Of a DNA stretch of 43,345 nt, positions 1 through 10,621 are shown one piece after another. Position 1 is the first letter of the stretch, and every line of letters starts with the position of its first letter. Source of the DNA: Silene noctiflora (Eukaryota; Streptophyta; Magnoliopsida; Caryophyllales; Caryophyllaceae). A program made the translations under genes and the position numbers. The notes beneath the pieces are model-generated. The model did no database searches and was not told the origin of the DNA. It saw only the letters and a program-made list of their open reading frames with translations. The stretch spans positions 9,476 to 52,820 of the forward strand of contig VHZZ01008377.1 of NCBI GenBank assembly GCA_009801015.1. The letters run 5' to 3'.

Positions 1-340
1 GGGATCAGTTAATCACCGTCGTCTTACGACAGTAACGTCAAACTCTAGTCAGCCGAGCGTTACCGATTTACGTTGACTAACTGACAAATAATAAAATATA
101 TATCCCTGATATTCCTTTTACAATATTAATAATGTAGCCGCACTATTGTGGAGGACACTACTCTAGCAATTGGTCGATCGATAGTCATCGTTGTGTCGAT
201 AGACAACTAGGCTAGTGTATGATTTTGAGTTGTTATAGAAGGTGGTCGATCGACAAAGAGCTATATGTCGATCAACATAGGGGATTGGCGCATCAAACGA
301 CTTCTAATTATTTCCTTGTTGACCTAGCCTACTCTATCTA

Positions 341-348
341 TATAAATA
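341..348 (+). promoter_or_regulatory. TATA box of the outermost LTR
   Basis: The sequence TATAAATA is followed by a C-rich stretch and a pyrimidine-rich leader, the usual layout of a plant RNA polymerase II LTR promoter. It lies about 75 bp downstream of the GTCGATCGAC-type palindromes. Confidence 0.5.
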
Positions 349-870
349 CCCCACCCCATCTAACCTAATACACTTTTACTCATCTCATCTACAAACCCTA
401 CTTTACAATAGAGAAGGGAGAAGAGAGAGGAAGATGGTTTGAGACGGAATACTACATTAATCACATCTCGCATCCAGACGTTGTAAGTTGATCTTGAACC
501 CTTATTCTTGTCAATCGATTAAGTTTGATGGAACGCAACCGAAGACTAACCTATGATCGTTGTTTGACCACCCAGTCGTGACTTTGACCGTGCCAATGGA
601 CTCAGGTTTGACTGAGTGACTGATCCTTAACTAGGGGAATTTGGGATTTTCGTTCATTGTTTAATTCGCATTGAATGTATGTTAATTGTATAATTATTAT
701 ATGTCATTTAGGTGATCAATTCATAAAGGGATCATCCTATATTATTGTGTAGATTGTGTGCGCGAGGAGATTTCTAAAGAGGTACGAATACCCTACTCGA
801 TTCTATTTCCGTAAACGGAAATTGTAATTGAATGATGCGTGGTTGGCTTTTGGTGACGGTCTAACCGGTC

Positions 871-1022
871 TGTCTATGGACAGGTTGTATACATGTTGAT
901 GGACAGGCCGTGTATGTGTCGATAGACAGGTTTTATACATGTCGATAGACAGGTTGTGTATGTGTCGATAGACATGTTGTATACATGCCGATAGACAGGC
1001 TGTATGTTTGTCGTTAGACATG
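871..1022 (+). repeat. 23-bp minisatellite (about 7 units)
   Basis: Units read TGTCGATAGACAGG followed by about nine bases. Successive units alternate between an ending in 'tataca' and one in 'tgtatg', giving a 46-bp higher-order period. The unit contains the GTCGATAGAC imperfect palindrome also seen upstream at about 170-265, so it probably arose by amplification inside the LTR. Confidence 0.8.
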
Positions 1023-1648
1023 CGGGTTTGGACAACGAGTTGATTACTGTTGAGCTTGTTATTGTACACTGTTAGTAGCATATTGTATTTTGATTAATGT
1101 GAATGTTAAGTAATGAATGAGATGATTATCGTATTATATAGTTGATATTGGTGTGTTGTGGGGTTAGGTTAATATAATGATCGCCCTTAGGCTCCTTGTA
1201 ATGTTGAATTATGATAACGACCTTTGGGCTTCGTAGTAAAGTAACAATAAAATTGAGAAACTGGCCTTTGGACTCCGTGATTATTCTGGGGATCACCTGG
1301 GGAGGTCGATCCTGGCTCCAATTGATCATGGAAGCCGCCCTATATTTCTTCTCTTAGGGACCCACCCTTTGAGGGATGTGCACATTCAGGATTGGGGATG
1401 ATGAATGTCGTTAAGTCGGTTTGTAATGTCGTGAGATTGGTCTGTGATATAATGCCATTAATATGGTCTTCATACTAATGCCGTTGAAACGGTCCGTGAT
1501 GCTAACGCCGCCAATCGGTGTGTGATATTGTTTATTTTGTTAATGTTGTGGATTAGCCAATGTATGGTCTTAGTATACTATGAGTATTACTGTCAAATGT
1601 CTAAATGTAAAACCCGATTATTGTGGGACCCGTACGAGAACCTCGGGA

Positions 1649-3282
1649 TGTATAATACCCGGATATTTTAGGATCCGTACGGGAGCCTTGGGATGCGTGA
1701 GAGCCATACGCGAGCTAAATATAGCCTTCCACTAGACCAAGTGAAGATCAAGTGGACCGAGTGAAGCCTCGAGTGGACCAAGTGAACCTGTAGTGGAACG
1801 AGTAAGCTGGCAGTGGACCAGGTAAAGGACCGAGTAAGTCCCACTTGGTCGAGAGAAGTATTCACTCGACTGAGTAAGCGGCACTCGGCCGAGTGGACCG
1901 AGTCACTCGACCGAGTGACTTTGTGCAGTACCCGATAAATCATATTTTCGACTCCTAACCCTATTTCATTTCTACCTTCTTCCTTATCTCTACAAATCTT
2001 CTCCCTTGTCTCTAAAACCCCTCATAAACACTCTTGTATGAGATTTAAGCTATGTTTAAGGGATTTTTCACCTTGCTCTTCATTCCACCCATCTTATAAG
2101 TTGAGATCTACCTTTTTCTAGTTAGTATGAACCCTAATTTTTGGAGATTTTATTTGGGTTGTTTAATTAGCAATTAGTAAGTATATTTGGGTAATTAATG
2201 GGTAATAATAAGGGGTTTTGTATTATTTTATAGTGTAGGATGATTTGTGATAGTTATTATGTGATTTGTATAGGATGAGACGGTTTCATGAGACGGGATT
2301 GTGTCGGATTCGGGTAGTTATTGAAGATTTGATAAAAGGTAGGTTAATCCTACTCAGTTTCGGTATTGTGTGCATTGTTAATGGTCATTTGTTACTACTT
2401 ACATTGATTGAGTCGTATTGCATCTCATGTTGTTGATGGAGGATTTGGAAAGTCTCACGTGTGTCGGAATTGGCATTTATGACATGTTGGTATATCATGT
2501 TGTATAGTCTATGTTGCATATTGTGTTGAGTTGCATATGTTGGAGATTGGCGGCGGTATTGTGATTGTTATGGAGATGTAAAGCGGTTGGAGACCGTCTT
2601 ACGCTTGAGTCGCCTTTTGGAGTTTCCCACTCTAAGAGGGATGTGGACATTAAGGGCTTGAGTTATGGAGGGACACGTGAGGTTGAGTCACGTCGTCTGG
2701 CAGGGGATCCGAGTCGCTCTCGGGCCCGGTACCACCAGTGTGTCCGGAGTACCTTTTTACGGGATGCGGTCCGGTTGTTTTGGTGGGCGGTGTTGCGGTA
2801 TCTTCACCGAGTTGTGGGTACGGATGGGTGTGTCTCGGTATCGTTGCGGTGTTAAGGGAATCGAGTCTCATTCATGTAATTGTCGCGTTGCATAATCGTA
2901 GTTCATTCGTTGTGTCTTATATGCGTATGTTACCGAAACTGTCTGTTTGTGATTATGCGTAATTGTCACCTATTTCCGGGTGGCTTGTGTCGATCCATAT
3001 GATATTTCCGATCATATGGGGAGCAAGTTATATACAGGTTGTTTGGTGTCATGAAGAAGACGGGACGAGCCTCATATTTGGAGTTAAGTCAACACGAGAT
3101 AGAGTAGTTTAGAGGATTGTTGTAGCATGACTTGTATTCATTTAATCATTTGTTTACATTTATGTAATTCACTTAATCGTTATTTATAGTAAAGGCTTCT
3201 TGATTGTATCTCCGAAACACTACCTCAGGAAACCGAGATGGTAATGCTTCAATTGTCTTGGCCGGATAATTGGGGTGTTACA
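1649..3282 (+). repeat. 5' LTR of the non-autonomous retrotransposon
   Basis: Starts TGTATAATACCC (two bases longer than the TGTAATACCC of the 3' LTR) and ends GGGTGTTACA. Contains palindromic ACTCGNNCGAGT sites at about 1860-1920, then a 'cccgataaatc' sequence and pyrimidine-rich leader, and downstream the three hairpin modules described for the 3' LTR. Confidence 0.9.
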
Positions 3283-3285
3283 AAG

Positions 3286-3296
3286 TGGTATCAGAG
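3286..3296 (+). other. Primer-binding site, initiator tRNA-Met type
   Basis: TGGTATCAGAG lies three bases after the end of the 5' LTR. This is the usual plant PBS complementary to the 3' end of initiator tRNA-Met, used by chromoviruses and Copia elements. Athila/Tat elements usually use a different primer, which makes the Athila-like gag downstream surprising. Confidence 0.9.
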
Positions 3297-5404
3297 TGGC
3301 GGTTTTGGAACCTGAACCAATAAACCAAAATGAACATAGGAGTGTCTAATAAAATGAACCTGACATGAGTACAATGGGAGATCGGTTTTGGATGAGTAGG
3401 CGCCCTCATGTCAAAACTGTTGTAATTGTCTCGGTTGGTCACCACGCGGGTAGATATGAGTACGAGAACGTTATGTGAATCATGGTATGGTTGCATGTAT
3501 GTTGTACTAACGGATGCATTCTTATAAGATGTGTCTGTGTGTGCATATGACATAGAGTAGGATCATTGTGGAAGCGGATGAAAAGAGTACGAGTATAACA
3601 TGTTTCGGGAAGATTGTAGTGTGCGTATGCGTGAGATATATCAGTTCTGAACCTTGGTGCATAGAAATCATACATGAGTTTAAATTTTCTAATGTTATTG
3701 CTAAGATAAAAGTGATGATTATAATTGTTAGAGTAACTACGAGTATGAAGGTATTGTGTTGAGGACGGCAAGTATAATGCCGTATGAGCTAACCCAGGGC
3801 AAGTCACCATTAGGCGGTGGACTCCCGAACCTCTTATTTTATTGCAGGGATACCTTGTTCGAATGTTAGTCGAGAATTTGAGAACTCACAGGACCACTCG
3901 ACCGAGTGAGGTTACACTCGACCGATTCATTGCTTTACTTTTCTTCCCCTTACTTCATTAATTCAACAATGTAAGCTTATTTTCTTCTCTTATCTTTTTC
4001 CCCAATTTGATTTTTCTTTAGATCTACACTAGTTTACTTAAAGTTTGGTGACTAATTAATTGAATGCTTATGTTTAATTCATGTTATTGGTAGGCTTTTT
4101 AAACCATTGTTGTTGCTAAAAATGAAAATTTTTTGTTGAAGTTTTGTTCACCATTGTTGAGCTCTAAAATGGTGATGGTGGGTCAATAATGGAGTTTCTT
4201 GTGTTTGTTGTTGGGTATAGTTGATCAACAAAGGCCTAACCTTTGTTGTTAGTAATAGATCTTGTTTTATATGTGAGAAAATTTTGTCTTAAGACTGTCT
4301 AAGTTTTCGGATTTTAAGGGAGATCTGCCCAAATTTTGATTTTTATGCATAAAGCTTGGTTTAAGTATGCTATAAGACCACCATTTTGACTAGTAAAAGC
4401 TATAAGTTCTCTTAAAAACGAAGTTTTCGTCTTAAAAATCTTGTTTGGAGTCTCAAAATACCCTTAGTTCATGACGAAATTTTGATTGTTACATGGGAAA
4501 CATGGTTTATCCATATTGTTAATCAATAACTTCGATAGATGTTGTCAAGTAAGGTTTAAATGGAAATTTTGTCTTAAAATGGGTTAAATTTTCACACATG
4601 GTAATGGATCAAGGAGTTAAATTTCGATTTTTATACTCCCACAGGCCTTTTTTATCACATGTAATTACCACCTACTACCAAAATTTTATGAGACCATATA
4701 TCGAGAAAGTTTCCGTTTTAGAATTTGTAAGTGTCCGAAAATTTCATCACAAACACACTTAATTTTGATTTTGTACTCATATCATATTTCACTTGTTCAT
4801 TATCATCCTAATCTTTGATCATAATGTCTTGTGAAGTCTTACATAAGAGAATTGTCCGTTTTATTTTCGGAAATGGGTAGTATATCTACCCGGATTTCTT
4901 TTATTTCTTTCAACTAAGTGTTACCTGGATTGTGTTTGCATTCAAATGTGGTTAGTAATGTCATGTATTATTTTCCACTTAAAACTCTTAAAATCTAGAA
5001 ATAAATGGGTGTTGGTAAATAGTTTACCCGGATTTTATCCTCGTACTTAGTTCATGTTAAAAGTTTCTTCCGACTTCTCTATTTTGCTATAATGAGTGTC
5101 CTAAAATTTTCATTTATGTGAAGTGTGGAAACATGTTAATAAATTTTATGTTCATTTCCATGAGGCAATAAAGCCAAAGTTTTAATTACTTCCGACATTT
5201 AATTGGAATGAGAATGCAAATAGTATTTGTCAAAACTTTGTTTTCGTTTCCGAGCAAGTAAACTTCTTCTAAATGAAGGCCGTATCATTTTCTTTAATGT
5301 GATGACTGTTAATTTAAAACATGGGAAAAACTTCTTACCATTCCGAGCTATTTAATTCTCACATCTTCCGTTCCGTATCTTGTTGTATGGATTCGTTTTG
5401 TAGC
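3297..5404 (+). mobile_element. Leader region of the retrotransposon, non-coding
   Basis: I see no supportable gene. The first part (to about 3820) resembles the untranslated leader of chromovirus-type elements. From 3893 there are two ACTCGACCGA palindromic sites, then a pyrimidine-rich stretch (about 3935-4020) and an AT-rich region of about 1.3 kb with recurrent variants of 'aaattttgtcttaa' (about 4270-4600), perhaps decayed internal duplications. Confidence 0.5.
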
Positions 5405-7197
5405 ATGCCGAGAAACGCCAGAACCGGTCGTGGGAGGAACGCCCGTCAACAATCACCACAAGAGCCGGAGGCTCCACCCGCCATTACCCGTGGATATAAT
5501 TTGCGAGTGATGACCATAAAGACAACTTCCTTGACCTAGCCACTAAGAGGATGACGACGACGAAATGTATGTCGATGGACACTTTAGAAGCTTTGGGTAT
5601 TGAGAGGGAGGTGCACAACATCTTCACGGTCCTTGGATTGGGGGCTTTGTATAGTCTAAAGGAGGTGAGCTACCACATCTTTACTCTTGAGTTCTTGAGC
5701 TCCTTTACCTGCGATGAGAGCATTCAAGCGGTGAGTTTTAGGATTAACAACACCCCTTTTAGTTTTTCTAGTAATGAGTTTGCCGATAGACTAGAGGTGG
5801 GGAGTCGAGTGCCAGATAGGCATGATAAGGTGGGAAAAGACATGAAAGTCGGGGAAATACTTCCACCTTTATACTAGTAAGAAGAAAACCGGGGTAAGTA
5901 GTATATGAAAGTGAGTGATGTTGAACACCCCGTCCTTAAAGTCTTCCTACGCTCCTTGACCCACCTTCTATATAGGAGGAAAGACCCAAGCAAGCTTAAT
6001 TCAACGGAGGTACTAATCCTAAGCTCTTACCTCAACCTCCGCTTCGAGTAACCATTTTATTTTAATGTCGTGTTATTCGTATGCGGTGCCTTGGCAAGGA
6101 TGACCGAGTCGGACAAGTGCTCCTTGGAATGTGGGGCTTTGGTGACTCGTTTAGCCAAGAGCTTGTTGGAGTATGAGCCGGGGGCGGTGGATGCGCCCAT
6201 GTCTAAAGGAGTGGTGTATTTCGACCTTGCATGATGAGGTATAATTCTTCGTTGTCGAATGGGAAGGAGATGGACACTTATTTTTCGAAGGTGTACGGAC
6301 CTTGGCACATGACACTTCCCGCCGAGGGAGGACTAACCCCGACCTCACACCTAGAGAGAGTGGAACCACCCCGCCCCCGAACCCGACGCTACACCATCCC
6401 GAGTGCCCTCACCTTTGACATTGAGGATGAAACCGTAGAGCGGAGTACCCCTCCACCTTAATTACCCTTCTCCACATCCTCCTTCCACTTGGCGAGCTTC
6501 TACGTCATCTGACCGATCTATGTCTATCCCTATAGCCACACCCATGCCTGCACCTAGGTCCCCACCGATGATGCGCCCACCTTATACCGGAGGTTATGCC
6601 CAAACCGAGCCCAACTATGACCCTAACTACCCCATGTCCTATCTCATCCATCGGGTGAACACCGGGTGTTGAGGGACATGACCGGAGCGGTTAACAACCA
6701 AGGAGTGCGGCCCGCCCACCATCCGAGCGTTTGGACCATACTGGGAGATACTTCGGGTATATTCCAAGCAACCATCATATTAGGATACTAACGTCTTATC
6801 TGGTGCCGGGCACTTGCGTGACCTATGGATGGATACCAACGGGACTTATTTTGACCACACCTTACAAGGAATTGGATTTGAGGAGGGATCATTCGGGGAG
6901 GTCGCGGAGGCCGCGGAGAAGGGGGGAGGAGGTTATGGAGATGGTGGCTTTGACGAGGGTGGTTATGACCGGGGTGATGGTGGCCTTCATGAGGGTGTCT
7001 ATGGCCAAGGTGACGGTGGGTACCAGGGTTGTCGCGATCTTGTAATGATTGAGAGTGCGTAAACCTTCTTGGAGGGGCTAAGGGAGGAAGACCAAAAAGA
7101 ACACAGCACCGCAAGAGAGGAGACACCCACCAACACTCCGGGGGCCATAGTGAGATGGGTAAGGAAGCTCGGGAAGAGGATGAAGTCCTCCCACTAG
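5405..7197 (+). pseudogene. Decayed Athila-like gag (ORF1) remnant
   Basis: Reading across frameshifts gives a gag-like protein. A basic, Arg/Gln-rich N-terminus starts MPRNARTGRGRN at 5405. A frame change near 5508 then leads to 5551-5877, with the motifs 'LGLGALYSL' and 'FTLEFLSSF' followed by 'VSFRINNTPFSFSSNEF', which I recognise as the core of the plant Athila ORF1/putative transposon protein family. Further pieces at about 5920-6050 ('FLRSLTHLLYRRKD') and 6095-6230 ('CGALVTRLAKSL') fit the same family. Several stops follow. A Gly/Asp-rich repeat (about 6890-7030) and a basic tail end at 7197. No protease, RT or integrase follows. Family assignment is from memory of the motif pattern. 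Confidence 0.65.
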
Positions 7198-8680
7198 CTC
7201 GGTCATCTTCTTTGACTTGGACAATATTATGGTCGTATCGGATTTATTGTCGAACAAGTATTTCTTATGTGTAATTCGGCCATAAGGCCAATTCCTATAG
7301 ACTTATTGCGATGCAATGGTGTGGTAATCACCATCGGGGACTTGTTTTCTTGTATGTGTATCAATAGAAAGGCTTAGAAACCAATTCTTAGCCGAATCCC
7401 CTATTGCTCAACGCACTTGGTCGAGTGCCTCATCTACTCGACTGAGTGGACACACTTGCTCGGCCGAGTGACCCAAAATCATATTCTAGAAAAATTGCAA
7501 CACTTTCCTACTCGATCGAGTCAGCCTCCTACTCGGCCGAGTGGATTTTACTCGGCCGAGGGACTCACATATTCGACTGAGTAGCCTTTGTTTGGCCTAT
7601 TTTAGTGTAATTTTAGACCAAACACGGTGTTTATGAACTTGTTTTGCGGATAAACCAAATTCCAAATAGGCGACCGACCCAAAAGACTTGACATGATAAA
7701 TTTTGTCGATTGTTTACGTTTGATTGCATGGCTTTACGTGTTTAAAATACAAGTGTGGTTAAATTTAAAAATGTTGCGTGATAACATGAATAATATGACA
7801 AGTACGCCCTCCATGATAATAGTTGGAAAATTTAAATGATAATAACAATTGCGTGTTTGGTGAGTGTCATTTACGTGTCACGTATAAGTGTTAAATGCAT
7901 GAATGAGGAAAGTGGTGGCGGCAAACGGAAATGTTAGTTCAATTAAAATACGGAAAGAAATACAGGAAGATCTTGACGCTGCTGTAAACAATCCCAGGAA
8001 GAGGCGCAGCAGGTTGTGCGCCCTCTCCTGGAGGTGTTTCTCCTTTAGCAACGAAGATTTCCGCGTTTTCAGAGTTTGGAAAGGATTTGTTTTCCTTATT
8101 AAGTCAAAATAAGATATTTTCGAAATATTAAGAATATTTGAGATATTTTAGGATTCTTAAAAATATCTCGACTCGGATTTGAGACGGTTTTTGAGAAAAT
8201 GACGACGGTTTTCTGAAAATAAAGACGGTTTTTGACCCGGACTCCAAATGTACTCTAATTACTGCCAAAATGACCGTATCAGCACGTATATTACAACAAA
8301 GAGGTTGACACAACCATTTAGGCAATCATTTGTTGACGAATTAATGAAATGTCATAATATCATTTCGTATATTGAACATGCGGTCCAATCATCACTGGGT
8401 GTTTGGCAAAGGGTGCAGAAACGAGGTATCTACATATACGCATGACATAATGAATATAAGGGGTGTTTGGGTCTAGCCATGTAATGTTCACTAAGTAGAG
8501 AGGTGGAATGTTAAGTTCTTGCATGTATAATCTCATTGTATAAAATGTAGACATAGTTAATCATGTATGGTGTGCAAATATAGTGGCGTTAGCAGTGTAA
8601 TAGAATTTGTAAGTAGTGGAATCATGTAGGGAAGACATCCGTGATAATCAAGGGAGTATATGAGACCAGAAATCTACCAT
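7198..8680 (+). mobile_element. Retrotransposon interior, non-coding, with palindrome cluster
   Basis: No gene is supported. Between 7417 and 7585 at least six ACTCGNNCGAGT-type palindromes occur (variants with GG/CC, GA/TC and GA/CT centres), the same motif as in the LTRs. Beyond 7600 the sequence is AT-rich, with an 'agacggttttt' repeat near 8180-8240, and carries only short unrelated frames. Confidence 0.5.
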
Positions 8681-8721
8681 TTTGACCCTTTAAGGGGAGT
8701 GAGTTAGTGAAGTTGAGCGGT

Positions 8722-8740
8722 GAACTTCGGGGCGAAGTTC
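8722..8740 (+). other. Perfect hairpin, first copy
   Basis: GAACTTCG, a 3-base loop and CGAAGTTC form a perfect 8-bp stem, followed at once by a purine tract 'ttaaggggag'. It duplicates the hairpin plus polypurine tract that abut the 3' LTR. Confidence 0.8.
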
Positions 8741-8928
8741 TCTTTAAGGGGAGTGAATATAACAATTAAGAGTCAAAGAGAGATTATGCATGATAAGTGT
8801 AAGAGAGTAAGAGAGTGTATTCGTTAAAGATTGTAAGACCAAGTCAAGTGTGAGAGACGAGAACAGAAATGACACACGCAAGAGTGAGTAATGAGAGTTG
8901 TGAGTATGTTGAGATGAGAATTTGAGGA

Positions 8929-8965
8929 GAACTTCGAGGACGAAGTTCATTTTAAAGGGAGAAGA
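8929..8965 (+). other. Hairpin and polypurine tract before the 3' LTR
   Basis: GAACTTCG (8929-8936), a 4-base loop and CGAAGTTC (8941-8948) precede AAAGGGAGAAGA (8954-8965), one base before the LTR's TG. The polypurine tract primes plus-strand DNA synthesis. The hairpin is a familiar neighbour of the PPT in Tekay/Del-like chromoviruses (recalled, not searched). Confidence 0.85.
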
Positions 8966-8966
8966 T

Positions 8967-10621
8967 TGTAATACCCGGATATTTTTGGATCCGTACGGGA
9001 GCTTTGGGATGGGTGAGAGCCATGCGCGAGCTAAATATAGCCTTCCACTAGACCTAGTGAAGCCTAGACTAGACCAAGTGAAGATCAAGTGACCGAGTGA
9101 AGCCTCGAGTGGACCGAATGAACCTGTAGTGGAACGATTAAGCTGGCAGTGGACCGAGTAATGGACTGAGTAAGTTCCACTCGTTCGAGTGAAGTGTTCA
9201 CTCGACCGAGTAAGCAGCACTCGGCCGACTGGACCGAGTCACTCGACCAAGTGACACTGTGCAGTACCTGATAAATCCTATTTTCGACTCCTAACCCTAT
9301 TTCATTTCTACCTTCTTCCTTATCTCTCCAAATCCTTTTCATTCTCTCTAAAACCCTCATAAACGCTCTTGTATAGGATTTAAGCTTCGTTTAAGGGATG
9401 GTTCACCTTGCTCTTCATTCCACCCACCTTGTAAGTTGAGATCTACCATTTTCTAGTTAGTATGAACCCTAATTTTCGGGGGTTTTTAATTGTATTGTTT
9501 AATTAGTAATTAGTAAGTATGTTTGGGTAATTAATGGGTAATAATAAGGGGTTTTGTATTATGTTATCGTGTAGGACGATTTGTGATAGTTATTATGTGA
9601 CTTGTATAGGATTAGACGGTTTCATGAGACGGGATTGTGTCAGATTCGGGTAGCTATTGAAGATTTGCTAAAAGGTAGGTTAATCCTACCCAGTTTCTCT
9701 ATTGTGTGCATTGTTAATGGTCATTTGTTACTACTTACATTGATTGATTCGTGTTGCATCTTATGTTGTTGATGGAGGATTTGTAAAGTCTCACATGTGT
9801 CGGAATTGACATTTATGGCATGTTGGTATATCATGTTGTATAGTCTATGTTGCATATTGTTTTGAGTTCCATATGTTGGAGATTGGTGGCGATGTTGTGA
9901 TTGTTATGGAGACGTAAGGCGGTTGGGAGACCGTCTTACGCTTGAGTCGCCTCTTGGAGTTTCCCACTCCAAGAGGGATGTGCACATTAAGGGCTTGATT
10001 TATGGAGGGACACGTGAGGTTGAGTCACGTCGTCTGGTAGGGGATCTGAGTCGCTCTCAGGCCCGGTACCACCTATGTGTCCGGAGTATCCTTTTACAGG
10101 CTACGGTCCGGTTGTTTTGGTGGGCGGTGCTGCGGTGCCGTCACCGAGTTGTGGGTACGGCTAGGTGTGTCCCGGTACCGGTGCGGTGTTAAGGGAATCG
10201 AGTCTCATTCGTGTAATTGTCGCATTATATAATCGTAGTTCATTCGTTGTGTCTTATATACTTATATTATCGAAACTGGCCATTTGTGACTATGTGTAAA
10301 TTGTCACTTATTTCCAGGGTGGCCTGTGTCGATCCATATGATATTTCGGATCATATGGGGAGAAGGTTATGTACAGGTTGTTTTGGTGTCACGCGGGAGA
10401 CGGGACGAGCCTCAGATTTGGAATTGAGTAAACACGAAATAGAGTCGTTTAGATGATCGTAGTAGCATGTCTTGTATTCATTTAATCATTTGTTTACATT
10501 ATGTAATTAACTTAATTATTATTTATAATAAAGGTTTCTTGATTGTATCTCCGTAACACTACCTAGGGAAACCGAGATGGTAATGCTTCAATTGTCTTGG
10601 CCGGATAATTGGGGTGTTACA
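8967..10621 (+). repeat. 3' LTR of the non-autonomous retrotransposon
   Basis: Starts TGTAATACCC and ends GGGTGTTACA. In order it holds a palindrome-rich block (about 9055-9260), a degenerate TATA-like 'gataaatc', a pyrimidine-rich leader, and three stem-loops: CGTAAGGCGGT/ACCGTCTTACG (9913-9940, one G-T pair), CCTCTTGGAG/CTCCAAGAGG (9950-9976) and CCATATGAT/ATCATATGG (10334-10358). An open frame of about 90 codons (9923-10192) overlaps the first two stems and is shared with the other LTRs. Confidence 0.9.

Larger units (their letters stand above)
1..1605 (+). mobile_element. Outermost LTR, left part (runs off window)
   Basis: This stretch has no credible coding gene and reads as the first part of a Ty3/gypsy-like LTR. 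It holds short palindromes (GTCGATCGAC type, about 170-265), then a clear TATA box (341-348), a pyrimidine-rich leader, a 23-bp minisatellite (871-1022) and degenerate imperfect repeats around 1400-1530. The sequence is cut at 1605 by a solo LTR with TSD CTAAA and continues at 15855, where the module with 'tttccggggtgg' and the ending 'gagggtgtta' near 17480 match the layout of the better preserved LTRs in the window. The 5' end lies outside the window, so neither its TSD nor full length can be given. Assignment to a superfamily is by resemblance of the 3' end only. Confidence 0.6.
1649..10621 (+). mobile_element. Complete non-autonomous LTR retrotransposon (gag remnant only)
   Basis: The element has a 5' LTR (1649-3282), a primer-binding site at 3286, a degenerate gag region (5405-7197), a polypurine tract at 8954-8965 and a 3' LTR (8967-10621). 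It is bracketed by the imperfect TSD CGGGA/TGGGA (1644-1648, 10622-10626). The 5.7-kb interior shows no reverse transcriptase, RNase H or integrase in any frame, so it needed proteins in trans. The LTR ends, primer site and hairpin before the polypurine tract are typical of Ty3/gypsy chromoviruses (Tekay/Del type), while the gag remnant looks Athila-like. This matches the class called TR-GAG or LARD. The two LTRs differ by many substitutions and a 24-bp indel, so the insertion is old. Confidence 0.85.

Noticed and set aside
803..1081. Minus-strand frame with repeated 'DMYKTCLSTH'-like peptide
   Set aside because: It is the translated 23-bp minisatellite in an LTR, not a repeat protein.
1860..1920. 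Palindromic ACTCGGCCGAGT series as a CRISPR array
   Set aside because: Spacing is irregular, the repeats are short and variable, and the setting is a plant LTR.
3439..3810. Minus-strand frame of 123 codons in the retrotransposon leader
   Set aside because: It is antisense within a non-coding leader, rich in Tyr/His from simple 'atg/gta' repeats, with no recognisable domain.
6788..7126. Minus-strand frame rich in His/Pro/Arg opposite the gag tail
   Set aside because: It is the complement of the Gly/Asp-rich repeat of the gag remnant; composition is explained by the plus-strand repeat.
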